Part shown: positions 36,287 through 44,992 of the stretch, one piece after another
Layout: every line of letters begins with the position of its first letter
Numbering within the stretch: the first letter of the stretch is position 1
The notes under the pieces: generated by a model
Databases searched by the model: none
Seen by the model: the letters and a program-made list of their open reading frames with translations, nothing else
Told to the model about the DNA's origin: nothing
Origin: Candidatus Thalassarchaeaceae archaeon
Lineage (GTDB): Archaea > Thermoplasmatota > Poseidoniia > Poseidoniales > Thalassarchaeaceae
Direction: 5' to 3'
Assembly (NCBI GenBank): GCA_029940695.1
Contig: JAPYUP010000002.1
Coordinates: 1 to 64,000, forward strand
Length of the DNA stretch: 64,000 bases
Program-made: the position numbers and the translations under genes

Positions 36287-37036
36287 ATGCTGAGGATTAC
36301 CGCTAAACAGCAGCTGATGAGGGAGATTGTCGACATTCTCTCCGTGCTCACTGACGAGGCAAAACTCGTCTGGGGCGAGAAGGGGCTAGGTGTCAGTGTG
36401 GTCGATGGCTCCCACGTTGCCCTCCTGTCCGCTACTATTGCAGACGAGTGCTTCGAGATGTACGAAGTAGAGCCAGTCGAGATTGGGCTCGAACTAGGCA
36501 AGATGAGGGACCTCCTCACCCTCGCTGGACCGAGTGACCTCGTGGAGATGGATTACGACGAGGCAGTTGGTGCTATCAACGTCAGGGTGGGAGAGGTTCA
36601 CCGAATTCTCAGAGGGCTTGATACGAGCATCATGGACGATCCCAACCTCCCTCAGTTAGACTTTCAATCGAAGGCTGCCATCGGCTCCGAGAAGCTCTCA
36701 AGAGCGCTTCGTGCTGCGAAATTCGTAGGCGAGCTGGTGGACCTGAGCATGGACAAAAACCAGATGACGGTGTCGGTAACTGTAGAGGCTGGTGAGGGCG
36801 TAAACGTCCGCTTCGAATCTGGAGAATTAAGTGAATTATCCTGTGCTTCCCCCACACACTCAACCTACTCCCTACAGTTCCTCGACCCGCTCACAAGGAA
36901 ACTCGCGGGCGGACTGACGAACGAGGTCACTCTTGAGTTTCAGGACAAGTACCCACTCAGACTGACTTGGATGAGCAACGAGGGCGGTGCGAAATGGACC
37001 TACTTCCTAGCACCCAGAGTGATGAATGACCCGTGA
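36287..37036 (+). CDS. pcn: DNA polymerase sliding clamp (PCNA)
   Basis: 249 residues from ATG 36287. It forms the trimeric ring that tethers DNA polymerase and repair factors. 'LSVLTDEAKLVWGEKGLGVSVVDGSHVALLSATI' is the first domain's signature. The interdomain stretch and 'GELVDLSMDKNQMTVSVTVEAGEG' and the C-terminal 'KYPLRLTWMSNEGGAKWTYFLAPRV' match the family. Single-copy in the window; next to tfs, a common euryarchaeal arrangement. GTG 36281 is an alternative start. Confidence 0.95.
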   Translation: MLRITAKQQLMREIVDILSVLTDEAKLVWGEKGLGVSVVDGSHVALLSATIADECFEMYEVEPVEIGLELGKMRDLLTLAGPSDLVEMDYDEAVGAINVRVGEVHRILRGLDTSIMDDPNLPQLDFQSKAAIGSEKLSRALRAAKFVGELVDLSMDKNQMTVSVTVEAGEGVNVRFESGELSELSCASPTHSTYSLQFLDPLTRKLAGGLTNEVTLEFQDKYPLRLTWMSNEGGAKWTYFLAPRVMNDP

Positions 37037-37069
37037 ACTCATCAATGAGGCCCCTCAGGCAAAACTGAG

Positions 37070-38155
37070 ATGGTTGCTAGCGTCTGCGTCATCGTCCCAA
37101 CCATCCGAAATGCCGTTGAGCTGGAAGTAGCGCTGGACGGACTATCCAACCAGACCCATCCTGAGGTCGACGTCCTAGTAGTAGGGTCCGCCGACGACCC
37201 GGGTCGCCAAGTCGCAGAGTCCAGAGGTGTGCGCTACTTGGATGACATGGGTTCGCGGACCAGGGCGGATGCCTGCAACGTCGCGATAGAAGCCACGAAA
37301 TCCGATATCGTTCTGTTCACCGATGACGACGTAATCGTCCCCAATGACTGGGTTGCCAATCTAGTGAGGTGGTTTGATCGACCCGAGGTAGCAGGTGTGG
37401 GGGGGCCGAACTTCGCGCCCCTAGAGTCGTCGACGCTGTGGCAGCGAGTGATTGACGTCTCCTTTTGCAATCGCGTCTTCACTGCAGGTACCAACTATGG
37501 CAGACAGGCTAAGGGTAGCCTCGAGGAGGTTGAGCAGCTTCCCGGCGTGAATTCCGCATACAGGAGGTCTGTGCTTGCGGAGGTCGATGGGTTCGATTCG
37601 GGTGCGATTGGCGCGGAGGATGTGATACTGGACCATAGGATTAGGTTAGCGGGACACAGGCTATGGTCCGATGGAAGTGCAGTTATGTGGCACAGACGGC
37701 GCAATCTCGGCCGCGTAAAGAAGCAGATTCGCAATTACGGATTGGTCAGGACTCTTGCTAGCATGGAATACCCAGGACTCTGGAGCTGGAGCCACACGCT
37801 CGTTGCCGCATTCCCTCCCTTGGTCCTCCTCTCCCTCTCCCTGTTCGTCTGGGGTGCTCTGAACGGTGGTCTGGCGTGGCCTGAGTTCTGGGACATCTCT
37901 GCGGAAGCTGTGCCAATGAGCCCGGAGAGGTTGGCTGTCCACCAACTCCCGACGCTCGCTATCGTGTACAACCTAATCGCGTGGTTCGGAGCGGCTAGTG
38001 GGAGTTCTCCGAATCGAGCTCCCTTGACCGTGTTCCTCTCTTCACTAGTGACCTACATGCTGCATTGGAACTACGGATTGGGCATCCTGCAAGGTCGGTG
38101 GAGGATAGTTACGGGTCGTCTTGGCCTCCAGATTGACGATAGGACCAGAGGATAG
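37070..38155 (+). CDS. Family 2 glycosyltransferase, membrane-anchored
   Basis: 361 residues. GT-A fold: 'SVCVIVPTIRNAVELEVALDGLSNQT' start, the metal-binding 'IVLFTDDDVIVPNDW' (DxD), and 'LPGVNSAYRRSVLAEVDGFDSGAIGAEDVILDHRIRLAG' with the acceptor-side ED. Two or three C-terminal membrane helices ('AAFPPLVLLSLSLFVWGAL' and later stretches) anchor it. It probably transfers a sugar to a lipid carrier or glycan for cell-surface modification. 33 bases after pcn and unlikely to be functionally related to it. Confidence 0.85.
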   Translation: MVASVCVIVPTIRNAVELEVALDGLSNQTHPEVDVLVVGSADDPGRQVAESRGVRYLDDMGSRTRADACNVAIEATKSDIVLFTDDDVIVPNDWVANLVRWFDRPEVAGVGGPNFAPLESSTLWQRVIDVSFCNRVFTAGTNYGRQAKGSLEEVEQLPGVNSAYRRSVLAEVDGFDSGAIGAEDVILDHRIRLAGHRLWSDGSAVMWHRRRNLGRVKKQIRNYGLVRTLASMEYPGLWSWSHTLVAAFPPLVLLSLSLFVWGALNGGLAWPEFWDISAEAVPMSPERLAVHQLPTLAIVYNLIAWFGAASGSSPNRAPLTVFLSSLVTYMLHWNYGLGILQGRWRIVTGRLGLQIDDRTRG

Positions 38156-38157
38156 AT

Positions 38158-40053
38158 TCAGACTTCGTCCACGCTCAGCTCACCGGTTTGGATTGACCAT
38201 TGGGAGGCGTAGACGTTGTCGTTGTTCAGAAGTTCGTTGTGGGTTCCACGCTCGACAATCGCTCCATCGACCATGGCGACGATCTCGTCCGCGTTGCGAA
38301 TCGTAGCGAGGCGGTGAGCCACAGCGATGGTGATTCTCTGCTCGTGTCCGTTAGAGCCGCCGAACAGGGACTGCTGGATACGCTTCTCGGTCTCGGAGTC
38401 GAGAGAGGCGCTGGCCTCATCGAGGATTAGGAGGTCCGGGTCGTTTAGAAGGGCTCGAGAGAGGCTGATTCGGGCACGCTGCCCGCCAGAGAGCATTACC
38501 CCCCTATCGCCCACCATAGTGTCTATGCCATCGGGCATCTCGGACACGAACTCCCAAGCGCCGGCTGTCTCGAGGGCCTGTTGGACCTGCTCGTCTGAGG
38601 TTTCGCGTGCATAGGCGACATTGTCGCGAACAGTGCCAAAGAACATGAATGGATCCTGTGAGACGAAGCCAACTCGGTCTCGGACCGATTCTATCGCGTA
38701 GTCATTGATGTCTATTCCATTTACCAGCACCCTGCCTTGCTGGGGCTCGTAGAAGCGCTCAACGAGTTTGAGAATGGTGCTCTTTCCTGCTCCGGTGTGA
38801 CCCATCACGCCGAGGAAGTCGCTCGAAGTCGCGGAGAAAGAAATCCCGTTAAGCGCGTTGATTTTGGAGGTAGGGTATGCGAACGTCACATCGTCGAAGG
38901 AGATCGTCCTAATCGGGCCTTCGAGCGGAATCGCGTCTGGCTTGTCGAAAATCGATGGCTCCAGGTCAATTAGTGCGAACACCCGCTTTGAAGCCGCTTC
39001 TCCCCTCTGGAGTTGGTTCAGAAGCATCCCGAGTATGAACATCGGCATGGTCATCCTCGTTGATATGAGCAGGAAGGTAACGAACTGCCCGACAGTGATT
39101 TCACCAGACTCCATCAGCCATCCACCAGCCGATACCAACAGCCCGAAGGAAAGACCCGCGACAACATAGATACCGGGAATGAATCGGTTCCGCAGGTTGG
39201 AGGCGTGAATGGCTTGATCTCTGTATTCGCCGCTCTCACTCTCGACGCGAGAACGCTCGAATTCGCTGGCGTTGTAGGCCTGCACGACTGTAATTCCAGA
39301 CAAGACATTCTCGAGAATCGCGACGATTCCACCAGTGCTCTCGCGTTGCTTCCTGTATCGCCTCTGGACCCTAGTCGAGAACCAAACCACCATGGGTATG
39401 ATGAGAACAAGCGGAATGAATAGAATCAGTGCCAGCTTCGGAGACATCCAGAACATTATCGCGTAGGCCCCGGTGAAGGTGATGATGATTCGAATCATAC
39501 TGGTACTGGAATCGGAGACGACGTCCTCCAGTTGTGCGACGTCGGCCGACAGCACGGACATCAGATTACCTGTCTGTCGAGTCTCGAAGTAGGAGGCTTC
39601 CATCGCCATCAGGCTTGTGGTCGCATCCATCCTGATGTCGTGCTGGACCTTGTAGGCCGTTGACTGCCAGAGGAACTCGCTGAGGCCTTGGAAAACAGCG
39701 AGAAAAGAAAAGGAGACGAGGATCAATAGGCCGAATCCGATTTCGACGGGAGCTATCGGTCCAATCGACGGCAAGAGGTCAGAGTTGACAAGGGACTCTA
39801 TTGTCGAGTCTGTGTAGACCTTGTTCTGGTAGTAGTCGGCAGCCATTCCGATTGCGATGAAAGGTATGAGGTCGAAGGCCCGGGCCACGGCGTTGGCTGC
39901 AATGCCCCCCATGGCCCTCCTCCAGTAGCGTTTGATGTAGGGCACTATCCGCCATATCTTGCGGCCGACCACCTGCTTCTCGTCTGAGAGGTCGGACTCG
40001 TCCTTACTGATTCCAATTCTCTCTGAGGAAGTTCTCCCATCTTTGTCTGACAC
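38158..40053 (-). CDS. ABC exporter, fused membrane and ATPase domains
   Basis: 631 residues. Half-transporter of the MsbA/MDR type: six membrane helices across residues about 45-340, then a nucleotide-binding domain with Walker A 'GHTGAGKST' (near 420), Q-loop 'GFVSQDPFMFFGTV', signature 'MLSGGQRARISLSRALL', Walker B 'LLILDEASASLD' and the H-loop in 'ITIAVAHRLATI'. Dimerises to export lipids or hydrophobic compounds. Substrate unknown. Starts at about 60 bases from tRNA-Gly; ends 3 bases from the convergent glycosyltransferase. Confidence 0.93.
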   Translation of the reverse strand: MSDKDGRTSSERIGISKDESDLSDEKQVVGRKIWRIVPYIKRYWRRAMGGIAANAVARAFDLIPFIAIGMAADYYQNKVYTDSTIESLVNSDLLPSIGPIAPVEIGFGLLILVSFSFLAVFQGLSEFLWQSTAYKVQHDIRMDATTSLMAMEASYFETRQTGNLMSVLSADVAQLEDVVSDSSTSMIRIIITFTGAYAIMFWMSPKLALILFIPLVLIIPMVVWFSTRVQRRYRKQRESTGGIVAILENVLSGITVVQAYNASEFERSRVESESGEYRDQAIHASNLRNRFIPGIYVVAGLSFGLLVSAGGWLMESGEITVGQFVTFLLISTRMTMPMFILGMLLNQLQRGEAASKRVFALIDLEPSIFDKPDAIPLEGPIRTISFDDVTFAYPTSKINALNGISFSATSSDFLGVMGHTGAGKSTILKLVERFYEPQQGRVLVNGIDINDYAIESVRDRVGFVSQDPFMFFGTVRDNVAYARETSDEQVQQALETAGAWEFVSEMPDGIDTMVGDRGVMLSGGQRARISLSRALLNDPDLLILDEASASLDSETEKRIQQSLFGGSNGHEQRITIAVAHRLATIRNADEIVAMVDGAIVERGTHNELLNNDNVYASQWSIQTGELSVDEV

Positions 40054-40109
40054 AGTCTACGGGGGGAGCGAGCACCGTTTGAATACATCAGTCGGTGAAC
40101 TTGATGTCG

Positions 40110-40183
40110 TGGTGCGCCGGCCGGGATTTGAACCCGGGCCATGAGCTTGGAAGGCTCAGATGCTACCCCTACATCACCGACGC
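40110..40183 (-). tRNA. tRNA-Gly (TCC), CCA encoded
   Basis: The minus strand cloverleaf starts GCGTCGG (40183-40177), which pairs with CCGGCGC (one G-T pair). The anticodon loop CTTCCAA, inside stem TGAGC/GCTCA, gives anticodon TCC. The T-arm reads CCGGG-TTCAAAT-CCCGG, and discriminator A plus CCA end at 40110. There is no intron. Confidence 0.96.
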
Positions 40184-40265
40184 TCGGACAGTCGAGCATC
40201 GACCCGCTATAAACCGATTCGGTGTTCTCACAGGCCTTCAAAAGCGAGAGCGCGCGGCAAGGCTC

Positions 40266-40469
40266 ATGCTAGTCCGACAACGTCTTGGAATAGCGGTGAT
40301 GATCCTGTTCCTACCTATCAACGGCCCTCTGTGGAGGATGGCTATCGAGTCTCTTGGGCAGACCATCCCCATCGGGGAGTTCTCTTTCTTCTCCCTTTCA
40401 GTTCTGCTGTTCGTTATTGGGGCCCTGATGATTTTCACTCCCGAACTGGAGTTGGGTCAAAGGTCATAG
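40266..40469 (+). CDS. Small two-helix membrane protein
   Basis: 67 residues starting ATG 40266: hydrophobic 'LGIAVMILFLPINGPLW' and 'FSFFSLSVLLFVIGALMIF' segments separated by 'ESLGQTIPIGE'. The longer frame back to 40095 runs across the tRNA-Gly gene and is not credible. No homologous family recognised. It ends 13 bases inside the convergent hydrolase gene. Real coding is moderately likely from composition; it could be a lineage-specific small membrane protein. Confidence 0.4.
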   Translation: MLVRQRLGIAVMILFLPINGPLWRMAIESLGQTIPIGEFSFFSLSVLLFVIGALMIFTPELELGQRS

Positions 40470-41341
40470 AGAGCCTTGGGCCAGTCTATGTGGATATTCG
40501 TCATCAGATTGGTGACCTCATCCCTATCCCATCCATCTGAAAGCAGAGAATCGCAGAGCTCGCGGGTCCTCCTTGGTACGGTCTTCGGTCCCAGAACCGC
40601 CCCCGGTCTGCGCGGGTCGTCGAGGTAGTCGGTCTCCATACCCCATGGAGCACATGCGCTGCGGGCACTACCAGTCAGTGCCTCCACACTCCCCTTGCCA
40701 ACACTAACCGTGGCCGACAAACCGTGAGTGAATCCTGCGCTGACATCGGGAGGGGCATAGTGCCTGACTGCCTGATTCAATGGAAGACCGGCCTTGCCAC
40801 AGAGCTCAGAGAGCTCCCTACATGTCTTCTCCCCGTTGTCCTCGACATGCAACTGTATCGCCACGCCAGCGCCTGATGCCATCGACATGATCTCTAGTAG
40901 CAGATCGTTGGCGGCTGTCCAAGTCATCTCGTCTACGGGATAGTGGGGGCGGCCGACCTCGCCAAGGCAATTGGCCTCACCGGCCTCGATGTGGTCCAAA
41001 GCTAGGCCGACTGCCTCGATGTGGAGTTCAGTTGAACGCTCTAGGCCAAGCGGTTCGATTTGATGTTCCCATGCCACGGGATGAGGGCCGAGCACCACAC
41101 CTACGTCAACGCCGTGAGTGTCTCTGACCTCGTTGGCCATGCCCAAAGTCTCGGAGTAAGCGAATCGGTAGCCATCGATGTCGGTTGGCAGGGCCCCTGA
41201 GAACCCCGGCTTGTGTACCAGCATTATTCCGGTCCCTCCACTCTGCACGAAATCGGAGATTGCCTTCAAGAATCTGTTCTCACGATCCAAGTGCATGTGT
41301 TGGTCTAGAATTGGGCCTTTCCACACTCTACCCTCGAGCAT
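40457..41341 (-). CDS. TatD/urease-superfamily metal-dependent hydrolase (COG1831-like)
   Basis: 294 residues from ATG 41341. TIM-barrel amidohydrolase features: 'GPILDQHMHLDREN' with the HxH metal motif near residues 14-16, 'GGTGIMLVHKPGF', 'GEVGRPHYPV', 'IQLHVEDNG', 'VRHYAPP' and 'METDYLDDP' (catalytic Asp). This matches the archaeal predicted hydrolase family COG1831, related to TatD. Substrate unknown. The longer frame to 41500 overlaps the next gene and is rejected. Downstream of the TBP-like gene with 4 bases between, so likely one operon. Confidence 0.75.
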   Translation of the reverse strand: MLEGRVWKGPILDQHMHLDRENRFLKAISDFVQSGGTGIMLVHKPGFSGALPTDIDGYRFAYSETLGMANEVRDTHGVDVGVVLGPHPVAWEHQIEPLGLERSTELHIEAVGLALDHIEAGEANCLGEVGRPHYPVDEMTWTAANDLLLEIMSMASGAGVAIQLHVEDNGEKTCRELSELCGKAGLPLNQAVRHYAPPDVSAGFTHGLSATVSVGKGSVEALTGSARSACAPWGMETDYLDDPRRPGAVLGPKTVPRRTRELCDSLLSDGWDRDEVTNLMTNIHIDWPKALYDL

Positions 41342-41345
41342 GATC

Positions 41346-41873
41346 TCACGCCAAAGCGCCTTCGGCCTCGAGTTGGGAGAACCAGTAGTCGACGGCCATC
41401 TCAGCAACGCCCTTAGATGGCTGTCCAAGGACCAGGCCCTGTCCATTGTTGAACAGCAGGATCGTGCATCTGTGCCTCTTTGCATCGATCCTGAGTGCAT
41501 CCAACCTTAGATCGTGCTCTGCCTCGGAGAATCTCTCCCCCGCGAGCCCTAGGAAAACTGCCCTGCCGAGCGAGAAGCTCGCTAGCATGTCCCCCTTCTC
41601 AACGATCAGGCCAGACTCTGGCATGCCAATGCCGAGGAGGAACTCCTCGGCGATCAGGGTAGCCGCCTCGATGTTAGATATGCCGTGGACCAAAATCGAG
41701 CCCTGAGGCTCGATGACAAGCGTGGAGCGGGGGTTCTCGTGGCCGACGACAGCGTAGGCCCCGTTGCTTCGTCCCCCACCCATCTGTACGGCATCTTCGA
41801 GGGTGACTGGAATCAGGGGGATGAATCTGAAAACCTGTGTCTCGACCTCAATGTTGGCTCGTTCGTCGGTCAT
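41346..41873 (-). CDS. TBP-like (TATA-binding-protein fold) protein, divergent
   Basis: 175 residues. Two repeats resemble the TBP saddle halves: 'STLVIEPQGSILVHGISNIEAATLIAEEF' and 'CTILLFNNGQGLVLGQPSKGVAEMAVDYW'. Each has the TBP pattern of a hydrophobic strand, then Gly, hydrophobic strand, then a helix ('LIFxSGKxVxTGaxSxexAxxA'). The four DNA-intercalating Phe residues of canonical TBP are not evident, so DNA binding by the usual mode is doubtful. The first gene of the cluster (41870) overlaps it by 4 bases. Length is close to TBP (about 180). The assignment rests on pattern only. Confidence 0.5.
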   Translation of the reverse strand: MTDERANIEVETQVFRFIPLIPVTLEDAVQMGGGRSNGAYAVVGHENPRSTLVIEPQGSILVHGISNIEAATLIAEEFLLGIGMPESGLIVEKGDMLASFSLGRAVFLGLAGERFSEAEHDLRLDALRIDAKRHRCTILLFNNGQGLVLGQPSKGVAEMAVDYWFSQLEAEGALA

Positions 41874-42664
41874 GCCTCCACCTCCATGGTCTCCACTGCC
41901 CGGCAGGCCAAGAGACTAGCCTCGATGGCGGGAACATGGGCCTGTTGAACGGGTGCCAACAGTGTAGCCCCCCTCGTTTCGCTTTCATCAATCCTACTGT
42001 TTCTGAGATCTGACAACGCACCTCTCAGACGCGCAGCGATACGGACATCCCGCTCTTCGATGAGTTCGTCCGTCAATCCTTGTCGCTCTTCTAGCCACCA
42101 AGCGGCGCACACTGTGGCTGCTGCACCGAGGTCGGCGTCTATCCCATTGAATGGGGTGACTTTGGGGATGGCCAGCTTGCGTGACTTGGCCCACCTCTTC
42201 GATCTCCATATGGTAGCAAGTAGGTTGCGAATTCTAACTTGCTCGTCGGCGCATCTTGCGAGCCAGTCCGCCCATTCCCCATCGTCCAAGTCGGGGATAA
42301 TGGAGTAGATGGGCATCCCGCCCCTAGAGTTATGTGCGTGGTGCAGAAGGCGAATTGGCTCAGGGTCGGGGATTGCAGGTCCCTCCACCTCTAAGTCTCG
42401 CAGGTCCTTGACCAGCATGCCAAGAGTGGTGCCAGAGGCGGCGGCGGACTCGACGTGGACGCCGTTGCTGCGTTTGTCCTGCTCCTCCTCCTCCATCATC
42501 GCTTCGAGTTCGTCAGAGGATGCCAGGAGGGCCAAACCATCCCATTCACGGGGCCTTAGAGATGCTGGCATCCTGATGCAGGGCAGGTAGGGCCATAACA
42601 CGATAGTACCACCATCGGGATCATCGTGGACTGAGGGTTCCCAGCGCAATTCCGGTATGGCCAC
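41870..42664 (-). CDS. Unknown protein coupled to TBP-like gene
   Basis: 264 residues from GTG 42664 ('MAIPELRWEP'); the ORF extends to 42742 without conserved sequence. No family recognised. 'GTIVLWPYLPCIRMPASLRPREWDGLALLASSDE' is followed by an acidic stretch 'LEAMMEEEEQD', then a basic segment with 'WRSKRWAKSRKLAIPK' and a helical C-terminus. ATGA overlap with the TBP-like gene means the two proteins are probably made together; a functional partnership is inferred. Confidence 0.55.
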   Translation of the reverse strand: MAIPELRWEPSVHDDPDGGTIVLWPYLPCIRMPASLRPREWDGLALLASSDELEAMMEEEEQDKRSNGVHVESAAASGTTLGMLVKDLRDLEVEGPAIPDPEPIRLLHHAHNSRGGMPIYSIIPDLDDGEWADWLARCADEQVRIRNLLATIWRSKRWAKSRKLAIPKVTPFNGIDADLGAAATVCAAWWLEERQGLTDELIEERDVRIAARLRGALSDLRNSRIDESETRGATLLAPVQQAHVPAIEASLLACRAVETMEVEA

Positions 42665-42768
42665 ACGCTTCCGAGACGCCGCCTTCGGTTCAATACAACG
42701 GTGAAAGCGGAATTGTCGAGTTCGGAATACTGTAGCATTCAAGGGTGATGGGCTTTCAAGCAGGGTTG

Positions 42769-43224
42769 ATGGAGATCAGTGGGCCCTACTCGCTTGAACC
42801 CGTGGTATTGCTGAATGAGGTGTTCCCCGGCCACACTAATGCCATGAACACGCTCTACGGTGGTAGGCTGATGTCAATAATGGACACCGCCGCGGGAATG
42901 TCGGCTTCGAAGTTTGCTCATCGGGAGTTCGTCACCGTTTCCGTAGATGCCCTGAAGTTCAGGAGGCCGGCATTCCAAGGTGACGTCATAAGGACTACAG
43001 CTAGAGTTGTGTGGACTTCTCCGAGGACTGCGGGCGTCCACGTGATCTCATGCAGACTCTCGCGTTCGGAGTGGGAGGGGGAAGAGATTTGCTCCGGCTT
43101 CTACTTCATGGTCGCGGTCAATGAGTCGATGAAGCCTGTTCAGATTCCCCAGTTCACACCAGAGACAGATGAAGAAAAGGCCTTGTGGGAGATGGTGGAT
43201 GCGGCTCGAAAAGCCATGAGATAA
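42769..43224 (+). CDS. Acyl-CoA thioesterase (hotdog fold, YciA-like)
   Basis: 151 residues from ATG 42769 (GTG 42745 and ATG 42748 upstream in frame). 'VFPGHTNAMNTLYGGRLMSIMDTAAGMSA' carries the conserved acidic catalytic segment (usual N-x-x-G-xx-GG-xLxxxxDxxa). 'VTVSVDALKFRRPAFQGDVI' is the second hotdog strand and motif. Hydrolyses acyl-CoA, role in fatty-acid turnover. Oriented divergently from the unknown/TBP-like cluster, with about 100 bases between starts. Confidence 0.85.
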   Translation: MEISGPYSLEPVVLLNEVFPGHTNAMNTLYGGRLMSIMDTAAGMSASKFAHREFVTVSVDALKFRRPAFQGDVIRTTARVVWTSPRTAGVHVISCRLSRSEWEGEEICSGFYFMVAVNESMKPVQIPQFTPETDEEKALWEMVDAARKAMR

Positions 43225-43342
43225 TCTGCGATTGCGTGCTACTGCAAAGTTACGGCGATGTACCCCCTGTGCTACAAGTGGTTCAACTGGTTCTTCCAAT
43301 GCCCATGCACTTATACCCTGCAAGAGCCGCTCGGTCCACTGG

Positions 43343-44992
43343 ATGTACTTAGCCGGGCCGAAAGGCCCGACGGAGAAGAGGAATGCGGAGCTAATCGGCG
43401 GACTCTCTTTAGTCGGGACGCGAGGAACCTTCTGCGCTGTTCTAACGGAGCGGCAGCTGACCATCGAAAGATTCGATGGTAAGGGCGTCAGGCTAGACTT
43501 GGCTGCAATAGATAGAATGAGGCATCTGAAGGTCCCTCTCCTTCCTGCTGGAACCGTGCCACTAGGAATTCTGATTATCTATCTCGGAATCACCACAATC
43601 GTGTCACCATGGCAATGGCTAGCAATCGGGACAGGGGTTTTCGTCATCACGTTAAACTTCCTGTCCAGATATTCAATACTCGCAATCGAAACCAGTTCGG
43701 AGGATCGGCATCTGGTGTCTGGAGATGAGGGGAATCTGCTTAAACTGTGCATGATGGTCGATAGAGTGAGGCATGGGAGCACAATCGAGGAAGCTCTTGT
43801 AGGCTTGGAGAGCTTGGAGACGGAGTTGCCCACATTCCCAGCCATGAGGGACGCCAAGGGGCTTCTTACAGCTCCAGCAGAGATGCCATCGAATCCAAAC
43901 TCAGTAGTGTCTGCGGACCCTGTGATTGGAGTTCACCGTGACGCTGTGAAGATGGAAGAAGATCCAATTGCCCTAGACGAGCCCACTATACCGGCGCACG
44001 TCGTGAGCCTGAATCGCGAGCCCGAAGCCGTCCAGGCCCCACTGTACCAGCACGGTCCAGTCATCACATCCGACCAAAATGCCTACGAGAGAGCATGGGG
44101 TGGAAGGCAGGCTCCCTCATGGTATGCTGAGAAGAACCTCGACAAAAACAGCGGTAACAGGATGGATTCGGCCATCACGGACGCCGCTCAGGGTTTGGAC
44201 CTCTTCGCCAGTGGGGGGATTTTCGACTCTGATTCACCAATCGTGACCCAGGAAGAAAGCGAACTCCTGCCTTCCTACGGATTTGGTGATGTGGACGCTG
44301 CTCCCGACTATACGCAACGCCGCCTGTCTAGCTCTCAAATGATTAAGATGGCCCAAAGCGGTTCAGTAGTACCTGACGAGCCTTACCGTAGGTCCATCCT
44401 ACCTCCGCCGACAGAGGAAGCAGTGCGAGAGGAATGCAAGGCGGGTGTCGTGCGTCAGGCGAGGGCGAAGCAGGAGTTGAATCGGCGAACGAGCTTCGAG
44501 ATTATGCAGCAACCAGCGAGCCTAGAAGAATACCCCGCATTGAACAAGTTGGCCGCAACCATGGTATCTAACAGAGTATCGAAGAGTAACAGGGGTGTAA
44601 TGGGATTTTCCTCAGGCTGGTTAGGCAGGCTCCTGAGGCCCAGCGGCGGAGTCCCTAGAGTATATTCACCAAGTCGGAGGGACGTAAGTGCGATTGGCAA
44701 AGAGTCGAAAAAGGGCCTTTCCCGCTTCCAGTCGTCACAACACATGAGGCTTAGGAGCGACCAAGAGCACCAAGCCGAAGTCGGAGAGAGAATCAGGAGT
44801 ATGCGGTCAGCAACGGGGGCGTCATCTGCACGGGACACCCTAGATTCCATCGTCTCGAGGTTGGCGAGTGGCGAAGAGGAGTCCCCCAGGTTGCTCGAAG
44901 CGGCGATCGATTCGCTCAGATTCAACCAACTCAAGCCCACTTCCTCTAAGGAGGACCCGCACCCTCTACCAGGAATCAGACGACTTGGGTGA
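43343..44992 (+). CDS. Unknown membrane protein with long disordered C-terminus
   Basis: 549 residues from ATG 43343. The N-terminal ~55 residues contain 'GTFCAVLTERQLTIERFDGKG', like the first strands of a bacterial PH-type domain, then two membrane helices near residues 70-115 ('AGTVPLGILIIYLGITTIV', 'WLAIGTGVFVITLNFL'). The remainder (about 130-549) is low in hydrophobic residues and appears disordered, with many Ser, Glu, Arg and Gln. No enzymatic motif. The start is uncertain: the frame stays open from 43232, and a short aromatic-rich ORF (43258-43482) overlaps in another frame. Possible scaffold protein. Confidence 0.5.
   Translation: MYLAGPKGPTEKRNAELIGGLSLVGTRGTFCAVLTERQLTIERFDGKGVRLDLAAIDRMRHLKVPLLPAGTVPLGILIIYLGITTIVSPWQWLAIGTGVFVITLNFLSRYSILAIETSSEDRHLVSGDEGNLLKLCMMVDRVRHGSTIEEALVGLESLETELPTFPAMRDAKGLLTAPAEMPSNPNSVVSADPVIGVHRDAVKMEEDPIALDEPTIPAHVVSLNREPEAVQAPLYQHGPVITSDQNAYERAWGGRQAPSWYAEKNLDKNSGNRMDSAITDAAQGLDLFASGGIFDSDSPIVTQEESELLPSYGFGDVDAAPDYTQRRLSSSQMIKMAQSGSVVPDEPYRRSILPPPTEEAVREECKAGVVRQARAKQELNRRTSFEIMQQPASLEEYPALNKLAATMVSNRVSKSNRGVMGFSSGWLGRLLRPSGGVPRVYSPSRRDVSAIGKESKKGLSRFQSSQHMRLRSDQEHQAEVGERIRSMRSATGASSARDTLDSIVSRLASGEEESPRLLEAAIDSLRFNQLKPTSSKEDPHPLPGIRRLG

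Noticed and set aside
42665-42742. Upstream extension of the unknown gene coupled to the TBP-like gene
   Set aside because: The first ~26 residues lack conserved character and approach the divergent thioesterase promoter; GTG 42664 fits better.
43258-43482. Aromatic-rich short ORF 'MYPLCYKWFNWFFQC'
   Set aside because: It overlaps the start of the 549-residue gene in another frame and has no recognisable family; kept only as a start ambiguity.
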